From contig NZ_JACJSP010000008.1 in the NCBI RefSeq assembly GCF_014698235.1, positions 62,001 through 126,000 on the forward strand: a stretch of DNA of 64,000 nucleotides, given 5' to 3'. The first letter of the stretch is position 1. Each line of letters starts with the position of its first letter. The notes beneath the pieces are model-generated. The model was not told where the DNA came from. It did not search any database and saw only the letters and a list, made by a program, of their open reading frames with translations. Both the position numbers and the translations under genes were made by a program. This document shows, in pieces, positions 38,962-46,248 of this stretch. Source of the DNA: Limnothrix sp. FACHB-406. Its GTDB lineage: Bacteria; Cyanobacteriota; Cyanobacteriia; CACIAM-69d.

Positions 38962-40422
38962 ATGTACTCTCAGCCTCATACACCTGACGCTGCGCTCACA
39001 CATTCGTTAGCGCCCGCTGACACGGCCGAACATCGACATTGGGAGTCAGATTTAAAGCTCATTGTTGAAGGAATTGCTTCTCAAATTGGCGAAGAGTTTT
39101 TTCGAGCCTGTGTTCGGTATCTAGCAGAGCTGTTGCAAATTCGCTATGCATTAATTGCTGAATTTATTGATGGTGAACCTCCTAAGGCAAAAACCCTAGC
39201 TTTTTGGGCTGGTGATGATTTTGGCATGGATTTTGATTATGTTTTGGAGGGAACACCCTGTGGAGTTGTGGTTAATAAGGGGCTGCAAATTTATGATTGC
39301 AAAATTCAGCAAAAATTCCCTGAAGACATTGACCTCGTGACCATGGGGGCAGAGAGCTATCTAGGGATCCCAATTTGTAATATGGCAGGAGAAACGATTG
39401 GTCACATTGCTGGTTTACACGTCCAGCCCTTAACCCGCAGTTATGAGGAGCAGGCAGCCATTCTCAAAATTTTTGCGGCTCGTTCAGCAGCAGAAATTGA
39501 ACGACAACTAACCGAACGCGAACTAAAACAAAAAAATCTCCGCTTAGAGACCACGCTGAATCAGCTCAAGCAAACTCAAATGCAATTGATTCATGCGGAA
39601 AAAATGTCAAGCCTAGGAAACATGGTCGCGGGCCTTGCCCATGAAATCAATAATCCGATTAGTTTCATTCATGGAAACCTATCCCATGCTCGTCAATATT
39701 TTGATGAGCTATTGGAGCTGATCCGACTCTACGAACAAGAACATACTCAGCCCAGCCAAGCCATTCAAGATAAGCTGGAAGCGATCGACCTTGATTTTCT
39801 AAGAACAGACATCTATCAACTGTTTCAATCTATGCAGCAAGGTTCCCAGCGAATTGGCGACATTGTGAAGTCCTACCGAACCTTTTCACGCCTGGATGAA
39901 TCGACTTTCAAGTTTGTGGATATTCATGAAAGTCTGGAGTCTGTTTTAGTTATTGTGCAGGGGCGCTTACAAGCCGAGGGACTAACATCAAAGATCACCA
40001 TTAACAAAACCTATGGTAATTTACCCCATATTTATTGCTCTCCTGCACAGCTCAATCAGGTATTTTTAAATCTTCTGAACAATGCCATTGATGCCTTAGA
40101 AGAACTCGATCAACAACAGCAATTTGACCGAAAAAGCGACTCGCTCAATCATTTTTCTCGTCATATCTGGCTTCAAACATTCCTGATTTCAGAGCACCAA
40201 ATTCAAATTTCAATTTCTGATAACGGCTCGGGGATTTCAGAGGAAGTTCAAGCCAAAATTTTTGACCCATTCTTCACAACCAAGCTCATCGGAAAAGGAA
40301 CAGGACTTGGGTTAGCCGTGAGTTACCAAATCATCACAGATATGCATCATGGCGTGATTGAGGTCAACTCCTGCCCTGGTCAAGGCACAACATTTACAAT
40401 TAAGCTACCGATCACGCCTTAG
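38962..40422 (+). CDS. GAF-domain sensor histidine kinase
   Basis: 486 residues. Residues about 30-185 look like a GAF domain (FRACVRYLAELLQIRYALIAEF...GAESYLGIPICNMAGETIGHIAGLHVQPL). A coiled coil (ERELKQKNLRLETTLNQLKQTQ) leads to HisKA with H in NMVAGLAHEINNPISFIHGNL and an HATPase domain (N-box NQVFLNLLNNAIDAL, G1 ISDNGSGIS, F-box DPFFTTK, G2 GTGLGLAVSYQII). No membrane segment, so cytoplasmic. Its response regulator is not adjacent. Visibly AT-rich relative to the photolyase side. Confidence 0.88.
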   Translation: MYSQPHTPDAALTHSLAPADTAEHRHWESDLKLIVEGIASQIGEEFFRACVRYLAELLQIRYALIAEFIDGEPPKAKTLAFWAGDDFGMDFDYVLEGTPCGVVVNKGLQIYDCKIQQKFPEDIDLVTMGAESYLGIPICNMAGETIGHIAGLHVQPLTRSYEEQAAILKIFAARSAAEIERQLTERELKQKNLRLETTLNQLKQTQMQLIHAEKMSSLGNMVAGLAHEINNPISFIHGNLSHARQYFDELLELIRLYEQEHTQPSQAIQDKLEAIDLDFLRTDIYQLFQSMQQGSQRIGDIVKSYRTFSRLDESTFKFVDIHESLESVLVIVQGRLQAEGLTSKITINKTYGNLPHIYCSPAQLNQVFLNLLNNAIDALEELDQQQQFDRKSDSLNHFSRHIWLQTFLISEHQIQISISDNGSGISEEVQAKIFDPFFTTKLIGKGTGLGLAVSYQIITDMHHGVIEVNSCPGQGTTFTIKLPITP

Positions 40423-40525
40423 AAGATACCTGAAAAGCCAGAACTATGCCCCTGTAACTGTAAGCCTGATTGATCGACAAAGATCAGAGGCTTGAGCTTC
40501 TGGCCCCGACGACTATGGGTACTTT
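40422..40525. repeat. Divergent copy of a MITE-like dispersed repeat
   Basis: Shares gaagatacctgaaaagcc, the central gatcgac...ggcttgag and ccccgacgactatgggt with the element at 51020-51151, but with several substitutions and one arm decayed. It overlaps the kinase stop codon. Confidence 0.6.
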
Positions 40526-40577
40526 GCAAGATCTCCAAATGACTGATCAGATAGTCTCTGAGCAAGGAACTGCTGAG

Positions 40578-41132
40578 CTAGAGACTGCTGAAAAAGGGTT
40601 TGGCTAGAAAATAGCTGGTGACGGTTTTGGCATCGACCATCGCCCCCGATCGCACTGTTTCTTCAAACACTTCAGGAGTCATCAACACCACTTCAATATC
40701 TTCATCGTCATCCTGTAGCGGTGGTTTTTCTAGCTTGGTCAAATCTGTGGCCAAGAAGGCATAAATTAGCTCATCGGAATAGCCTGGGGCGATCGGGAAA
40801 TCTCCCAAACAATGCCAAGTGGCGGCCGCATAGCCCGTTTCTTCTTCAATTTCCCGCCGAATGGTTTCCGCCGGATCTTCACCCAATTCCACGGTTCCAG
40901 CCGGAAACTCTAACAAGCGCCCTTGCATGGCGAAGCGATATTGCCGCACCAACACCAGTTGCCCATCGTTCGTGACCGGCACGGCCAAGGCCCCGCCGGG
41001 ATGGCGAATACATTCCCATTCCCCCTCTGCGCCGTTGGGTAACCGCAATTGGGCAACCTCAAAGGCAAACTTACGACCGCGATAGGTGAGGCGATCGCGG
41101 AGTTTGTGGGCGAGTTCGGTTCCAAGGGGCAT
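40578..41132 (-). CDS. Nudix hydrolase, ADP-ribose pyrophosphatase-like
   Basis: 184 residues. The Nudix box GxxxxxExxxxxxxREUxEExGU is complete at about 79-101 (GTVELGEDPAETIRREIEEETGY). The flanking APGYSDELIYAFLATDL segment resembles ADP-ribose/GDP-mannose pyrophosphatases of the NudF type. It hydrolyses nucleoside diphosphate derivatives, likely ADP-ribose. It lies 19 bp from folK on the same strand. Confidence 0.9.
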   Translation of the reverse strand: MPLGTELAHKLRDRLTYRGRKFAFEVAQLRLPNGAEGEWECIRHPGGALAVPVTNDGQLVLVRQYRFAMQGRLLEFPAGTVELGEDPAETIRREIEEETGYAAATWHCLGDFPIAPGYSDELIYAFLATDLTKLEKPPLQDDDEDIEVVLMTPEVFEETVRSGAMVDAKTVTSYFLAKPFFSSL

Positions 41133-41151
41133 AGGACGGATGAATCGTGAG

Positions 41152-41718
41152 TTAGGCTAGGGGAATGACTGCTGAACAGTCTAGCGTTTGGACGATTTGC
41201 GCGATCGCCCGGCCCGTGAGCGGTTCCACCCAGTCGGGGGCAATTTCCGCCAAGGGAACCGCAAAAAATGCCCGATCGCCCAATCCTGGATGGGGCACTT
41301 GTAGCCGAGGCGTTTGCATCACCCGATCGCCATAAAGCAACAAATCCAAGTCCAAGGTGCGCGGCCCCCAATGCACTGTCCGCACTCGCCCCGCCTCGTT
41401 TTCCAGAGCTTGTAGCCGATCGAGCAAGGCCTCTGGGCTAAGGGCGACCTTCAACAGGGCACAACCATTCAGAAAGTCCGGCTGGGGTGGGCCCATCGGC
41501 GGGTTGCGATACCAGCGAGATCGACCCGTGACCTGAATTCCCGGTGTGGCATCCAAAGCCGCCAAGGCCCGCTCAAAGGTGGCGGCCACGTCGCCCAAGT
41601 TGCCCCCCAGGGCGATCGCACAGGGGATCGCACAGGATACTGAATGCTTGGATGTTGAATGCTTGGGTATTGAATACGTGGGTGTTGAATGCGTTGGCTC
41701 CCTCTGTGCCAGATTCAT
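41152..41718 (-). CDS. folK: 6-hydroxymethyl-7,8-dihydropterin pyrophosphokinase
   Basis: Transfers pyrophosphate from ATP to the pterin in folate synthesis. The core IALGGNLGDVAATFERAL, VTGRSRWYRNPPMGPPQPDFLNGCALL, LQALENEAGRVRTVHWGPRTLDLDLLLYGD and VPHPGLGDRAFFAVPLAEIAPDW is intact. The frame stays open to 41997 through a Thr/Pro/Ala low-complexity stretch; ATG 41718 gives 188 residues, close to family length, but a Ser/Thr/His/Lys repeat of 15-bp units remains before the core. Start is therefore uncertain. folP, the next enzyme of the pathway, is elsewhere in the window. Confidence 0.85.
   Translation of the reverse strand: MNLAQREPTHSTPTYSIPKHSTSKHSVSCAIPCAIALGGNLGDVAATFERALAALDATPGIQVTGRSRWYRNPPMGPPQPDFLNGCALLKVALSPEALLDRLQALENEAGRVRTVHWGPRTLDLDLLLYGDRVMQTPRLQVPHPGLGDRAFFAVPLAEIAPDWVEPLTGRAIAQIVQTLDCSAVIPLA
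41641..41700. repeat. In-frame 15-bp tandem repeat, four copies, in folK N-terminus
   Basis: Units tgaatgcttggatgt, tgaatgcttgggtat, tgaatacgtgggtgt, tgaatgcgttggctc. Fifteen is a multiple of three, so the array stays in frame and encodes short His/Ser/Thr/Pro/Lys repeats before the folK core. Confidence 0.85.
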
Positions 41719-42057
41719 AGAATCCGCCAAATTCTGCCCCGAAGTCGAATCGCTGTCCTGGGGGCAAGGCAAAGGTTCCATCTGCGGCGTTATTTTTGCC
41801 GTGACTGGCGCTGTTAGTGGTGTTGTCGTGGGTACTGTTGTGGGTGTTGCTCTTGGTGCTGCCGTCGGTGATGTTGCCGGAGTTGTCCCATCGTCCGCTG
41901 CCCGATCGCCCGTGAATTGCGCCATCGTTTCCGTCATTCGCTGCCTGTTAATTCGCCCTTGATTAGCCCTATGGCCCCGCCCCGGGCCGTTGCCCAACGG
42001 TCACCGCCAAACCGCTCCTTAAAATACCGCCGATTCTGAACTTCTCCTCAACTTCTG

Positions 42058-42525
42058 ATGAATCTTCCCCCCGATCCCTCCTGGTTCCATTTGTTGATTC
42101 GTTTAGGGCTGGCTCTGTTTGTGGGGGGAGCCATTGGGATCGATCGCCAGTTGCGACACAAGCCCGCCGGAATGCGCACTCATATGCTGGTGAGTTTGGG
42201 AGCTGCCCTGTTTGCCATCATTCCGGCGGAAATGGGGGCGAATATTGATGCCATTAGCCGATCGGCCCAAGGTGTGGCCACCGGGGTGGGTTTCTTGGGC
42301 GCGGGGGAAATTTTACGCACCAAACGCAGCGAAGAGAAGGTGAAGGGATTGACCTCAGCAGCAGCCATTTGGGTCTCAGCCGGATTGGGGTTCGCGGCGG
42401 GCTGCGGCTTGTTAGGGGTGGCCACCCTAGGGGCCCTGATGGCTTTCCTAGTCTTGCGCTTGAATGGGGTGGAGCGGCGTTTAACTCGCAATTTTGATAT
42501 GAACGCAATTATGGACGATGACTAA
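42058..42525 (+). CDS. MgtC/SapB-family membrane protein
   Basis: 155 residues with about four membrane helices and the family pattern LIRLGLALFVGGAIGIDRQLRHKPAGMRTHMLVSLGAALF, followed by GVATGVGFLGAGEILR and TSAAAIWVSAGLGFAAGCG. MgtC proteins influence magnesium homeostasis and intracellular survival in pathogens, and in free-living bacteria are linked to low-Mg stress. The stop overlaps the cysteine desulfurase start by eight bases. Confidence 0.88.
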   Translation: MNLPPDPSWFHLLIRLGLALFVGGAIGIDRQLRHKPAGMRTHMLVSLGAALFAIIPAEMGANIDAISRSAQGVATGVGFLGAGEILRTKRSEEKVKGLTSAAAIWVSAGLGFAAGCGLLGVATLGALMAFLVLRLNGVERRLTRNFDMNAIMDDD

Positions 42526-43747
42526 ACTACAGCAGCTCCCACTTGCCAAAGCCGCCTGGCCCAAGATGGCGAATTTGGTTTATTTAGATTGTCATGCCAC
42601 AACCCCGACCGATCCCCGAGTGGCGGAGGCCATGTGGCCTTTTTTAACGGACTATTTTGGCAACGCAGGCAGCAACCATGCCTATGGTTGGGCCGCGGCG
42701 GCCGCGGTCGATCGATCCCGGGCTACTTTGGCTGCGGCGATCAACGCCAGCCCTGAGGAAATTTTGTTCACCAGCGGTGCAACGGAAGCCAACAATCTGG
42801 CCATCAAGGGCGTGGCCGAGGCCTATCTCAACAAAGGGCGGCACTTGATTACGGTGGCCACGGAGCATTCGGCGGTGCTGGATCCCTGTCGCTATTTGCA
42901 GTCCCTGGGGTTTGAGGTGACGGTTTTGCCGGTCGATCGCCTGGGTTTGTTGGATCTGGAGGCCCTGGCCCAGGCCATGCGACCGGAAACGGTGCTGGTG
43001 TCGGTGATGGTGGCGAATAATGAGATCGGTGTTTTGCAGCCGATCGAGCAAATTGGGGCCCTCTGTCGCGATCGGGGCGTGCTGTTTCACACGGATGCGG
43101 CCCAGGCGATCGGGAAAGTACCCCTTGATGTACAAACCCAGTCGATCGATCTCATGTCCCTGACGGCCCACAAGGTTTATGGGCCCAAGGGCATTGGGGC
43201 CCTGTACGTGCGGCGGGGCAACTCCCGCGTGGCCTTGGCTCCCCAATTACACGGCGGCGGCCAGGAACGGGGGCTGCGGGCGGGAACTTTGCCCGTGTCG
43301 CAAATTGTTGGGTTTGGCCGGGCGATCGAGCTGGCAATGGAGCACCTGGCCACTGAAGCAGAACAACTGCAAATGCTGCGCGATCGGCTTTGGGAGCGAT
43401 TGCAAACCTACTTTGCCACCGCGCCGGGTTTGGCCCTGGAACTCAACGGCCACCCCAGCCTCCGCCTGCCGGGTAACTTGAACGTCACGATCGAGGGCTT
43501 GCCCAACGGAGCCGTTTTGAAAGCTATCCAGTTGATCGCCGCTGTCTCTTCCGGCTCCGCTTGCCAATCGGAAACCGGCCGCCAATCCCATGTGCTCAAA
43601 GCGCTCGGGCAGTCAGCCGGCCCCCTGACCACAACGCTGCGGTTTGGATTGGGTCGCTTCCATGACTTCGCCACGATCGATCGAGTTGCGACTCGGTTAA
43701 TTGGGGCGATCGAACAGATTCGCCGCAACGCTGGAACCCTAGCGTGA
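42518..43747 (+). CDS. iscS: Cysteine desulfurase (IscS/NifS family)
   Basis: 409-residue PLP enzyme that removes sulfur from cysteine for Fe-S clusters and other thio-cofactors. Landmarks: VYLDCHATTPTDPRVAEAMWPFL, the PLP-contact ATEHSAVLD, HTDAAQAIGK, PLP lysine in LTAHKVYGPKG, and the mobile catalytic Cys in SSGSACQSETG. The first ATG at 42518 overlaps mgtC; an internal ATG at 42566 (MANLVYLDC) matches the usual family beginning and could be the real start. No iscU or iscA is adjacent. Confidence 0.92.
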   Translation: MTKLQQLPLAKAAWPKMANLVYLDCHATTPTDPRVAEAMWPFLTDYFGNAGSNHAYGWAAAAAVDRSRATLAAAINASPEEILFTSGATEANNLAIKGVAEAYLNKGRHLITVATEHSAVLDPCRYLQSLGFEVTVLPVDRLGLLDLEALAQAMRPETVLVSVMVANNEIGVLQPIEQIGALCRDRGVLFHTDAAQAIGKVPLDVQTQSIDLMSLTAHKVYGPKGIGALYVRRGNSRVALAPQLHGGGQERGLRAGTLPVSQIVGFGRAIELAMEHLATEAEQLQMLRDRLWERLQTYFATAPGLALELNGHPSLRLPGNLNVTIEGLPNGAVLKAIQLIAAVSSGSACQSETGRQSHVLKALGQSAGPLTTTLRFGLGRFHDFATIDRVATRLIGAIEQIRRNAGTLA

Positions 43748-44526
43748 AGGCTATTCCACAGACTCAAACCGCATCCCAGATGGGCCACCCCTCGTTTAAC
43801 GCCCCCGTTAACCATTGACCAAGCCTTTGACCAAGCCTTGACCCGGCATTAACCAGGCGCTGAGTCAAAAATCTAGCCAGTCCATGGCGGTCGGCCACGG
43901 TATTTTGCGCTAGGGACAGAATTTCCCCCTCAATTTCCAAAATTTCTGCTACCTTGCGCTGTATCGTGCCAAGGCCGCAATCATCGCTCACCCCGCCCCC
44001 GGCTATTCCAAACCGCTGTTCAAAGCCGCTGTTCAAAGCCGTTGTTCAAAATCTCCATGAACAATCCGGTTTTCAGCACCGAGCGATCGGGTTATGCAAT
44101 CAAGGTGGCATAACCGGCGCGATCGGGTAAAACTGATGGGGAGTTTGCTGAAAGGCTAAGTAGCATTCCCATGCACCCTAAATATTTGTCTCTAAATAAC
44201 CCATTCAAAATGCTTAGGAGTTGGCTAAATTTCTAATTTCGTCTGAATTTTGCTGTTCTTCATGTCATTTTTCACGTCATTGCAGTTTCATTTTCAAAAG
44301 CTTTTCTTGAACTAAACGGAATTTCGTTCTATTCATCATCCAATTCTATGGATTTAGAACCCTTAATTTTTAGCAACTGATAACCACCGATACCTATTGC
44401 TCACGTCCCCTGACCGCATCAACCCTCAACTTGCCTCGTTCATCGTGAGTCTGTCGGTTAGTTCCGTTGCTCCGCGATGTTTTCTCAACCGCTATTCCTA
44501 CCCTTCCGGCTCTTCCTGTTGCCCCT
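43748..44526. other. 780-bp intergenic region
   Basis: Contains a minus-strand frame at 43764-44036 with no ribosome-binding site or family signal, a 13-bp tandem repeat (ccgctgttcaaag at 44011, 44024 and degenerate at 44037), and an AT-rich segment from 44160 to 44400 that is the likely promoter area of the deacetylase gene. Nothing else is supported. Confidence 0.5.
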
Positions 44527-45639
44527 ATGACTCGGCTGTTTTCTAAACGATCTGGCTCTTCGCGATCCCAAGCCGCCCGTGGCTATCGTTCCAGTAAGGT
44601 GGGGCAAAACTTCAATCAGCGATCGCGGTTTTCTTGGCGATGGTGGCTGTTGGCGTTGGTGACCTGTGCGGCGGTGTTGGGAGGCAGCTATGCCTGGACG
44701 ACCAACAATGCTTCGCTGAAAACCGCCTTGGACAATTCCGCCGTGGCCTCTCAGTCGGCTCCGCCCCTTTCCCTAGGTGAGGCACTCGATCGCAGCATTG
44801 GTAACTTTCGCCAGCAAGTGACCAGCCAAGAGCAGGAAATTTTGATGGCTTTGGGGAATTTGCCCCAAGCTTTTGTGGGCAAACTGGTGCGGGATCAACG
44901 CCTGGCCAGTGGTGAGAAGGTGGTGGCGTTGACCTTTGACGATGGGCCAGCCCCCCGTTACACCGATCAGGTGCTGGACATTTTGAAACAGGAAGACGTG
45001 AAGGCCACGTTCTTTGTGATTGGTCGCATGTTCCAGGCCTTCCCGACGATCGGGCAGCGCGTGGCCCGGGAAGGTCACGTGATTGCGAATCACACCTGGT
45101 CCCATGGTTACCATCGCCATGCTCCGGCGGCGGCGGCCCGTGAAATTGACCAAACCGCCGCCATCATCCAAGCCAAAACCGGCCAGGTGGCTCGCCTCTA
45201 TCGGCCGCCGGGTGGCGTTTTGAACAATGGGATGGATACCTACGCCCAAGGTCATGGATACGCCACGGTTCTGTGGGGCACGGATACGGGCGATTGGCGC
45301 AGACCTCCGGCGGCCACCATTGTCGATCGGGTGATGCGAACCATGCACCCGGGCGATATTGTGCTGATGCATGATGGCGGGGGCGATCGACACAACACGG
45401 TGGCAGCCTTGCCGATCATCATTCGGCAACTGAAAGCCCAGGGTTACCGCTTCGTCACCATGCCGGAACTCTTGCAACTGCGGGCCCAAGCCAGCCGCTC
45501 CGCCAGCACCCGAGCCACGGCCAAGCCCCAACCAACAGCGACCGCAACGCAACCGGCTAACCCTGGGCCCGGGGCGATCGACCCAACGGTCAATGCTCCC
45601 ATGAGTGCCCCCAATTCCACCATGGATCTACCGCTGTAG
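44527..45639 (+). CDS. Membrane-anchored polysaccharide deacetylase
   Basis: 370 residues. One N-terminal membrane segment (WWLLALVTCAAVLGGSYAW, about 38-56) anchors a periplasmic NodB-homology domain: motif 1 LTFDDGPAPRYTDQVL with catalytic and metal Asp, motif 2 NHTWSHGYHRH with metal-binding His pair, motif 3 RLYRPPGGV, motif 4 GDTGDWRRP, motif 5 IVLMHDGGG. It deacetylates N-acetylglucosamine of cell wall or exopolysaccharide. The tail (Thr/Pro/Ala/Gln rich) is disordered. Start ATG 44527 is uncertain; the frame is open to 44467. Confidence 0.88.
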   Translation: MTRLFSKRSGSSRSQAARGYRSSKVGQNFNQRSRFSWRWWLLALVTCAAVLGGSYAWTTNNASLKTALDNSAVASQSAPPLSLGEALDRSIGNFRQQVTSQEQEILMALGNLPQAFVGKLVRDQRLASGEKVVALTFDDGPAPRYTDQVLDILKQEDVKATFFVIGRMFQAFPTIGQRVAREGHVIANHTWSHGYHRHAPAAAAREIDQTAAIIQAKTGQVARLYRPPGGVLNNGMDTYAQGHGYATVLWGTDTGDWRRPPAATIVDRVMRTMHPGDIVLMHDGGGDRHNTVAALPIIIRQLKAQGYRFVTMPELLQLRAQASRSASTRATAKPQPTATATQPANPGPGAIDPTVNAPMSAPNSTMDLPL

Positions 45640-45666
45640 AAACCGCTGAGATCGTTGCTGCCGTGT

Positions 45667-45755
45667 TCCCCGAATCGGCTGATTTGCCTGGGCCAATTGC
45701 CAAATAGAGTCTAGGTTTCCCGAATTTGGTTATTTGCCTGGGCCAATTGCCAAAT
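45667..45755. repeat. Two-copy direct repeat, 50-bp period
   Basis: Copies at 45667-45705 and 45717-45755 share cgaat, then tatttgcctgggccaattgc and caaat, with three or four mismatches in the first half. Located between the deacetylase and the small Cys protein. Confidence 0.85.
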
Positions 45756-45865
45756 TGAATTGGCGCGCTATGGTGTATGGAACTTGTGCCGATCCCCGAC
45801 AATTGCCTTGGGGATCGGTTTACGAGTGCCGCCCTATGCCAGATTTTGGCGCGAGGAGATCCCCT

Positions 45866-46087
45866 ATGGCTAATGTGCAGACTTGCTCGACTTGCGGTGT
45901 GCGGATTGAAATGAATCCGCTGGGTGATCGAGTGCTGTTTTCCTATGGCAGCCCAGGCACGAGGGCGCGTCTCTGGAGCCGAGTTTGTAAATTTGTAGCC
46001 GATCGGGGAGGTTGCATTAACCAAGATCAAGGGGCGATCGGGGCCACTGAGCCAAGTGATGAATATAATCCGATGCCGGAAGGATAA
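45866..46087 (+). CDS. Small cysteine-containing hypothetical protein
   Basis: 73 residues starting MANVQTCSTCGVRIEMNP. Cysteines CxxC near residue 7 and single ones at about 47 and 56 could form a zinc or cluster site, but the spacing is not a known motif. AGGAG seven bases before ATG 45866 decides the start against a longer frame from 45734. The next gene, a glycosyltransferase, starts 162 bp on. Confidence 0.7.
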   Translation: MANVQTCSTCGVRIEMNPLGDRVLFSYGSPGTRARLWSRVCKFVADRGGCINQDQGAIGATEPSDEYNPMPEG

Positions 46088-46248
46088 TCGAGCACGGATA
46101 TAAAACTGAGAACGGAAGTGGCGGGTCAACCAACGACGATCGAACATGGGACAGAGAAAGTCCATCGGGTACTGCGTTGGGCCCGCCGATGGGGGCAGGG
46201 GATCGGCTGATCATCCCCTGCCTTTGGTTTTGGGAGAGCATTTTGAGC

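Noticed and set aside
43764-44036. Minus-strand open frame of 90 residues after the cysteine desulfurase gene
   Set aside because: No ribosome-binding site, no recognisable motif, and it overlaps local repeats; treated as intergenic.
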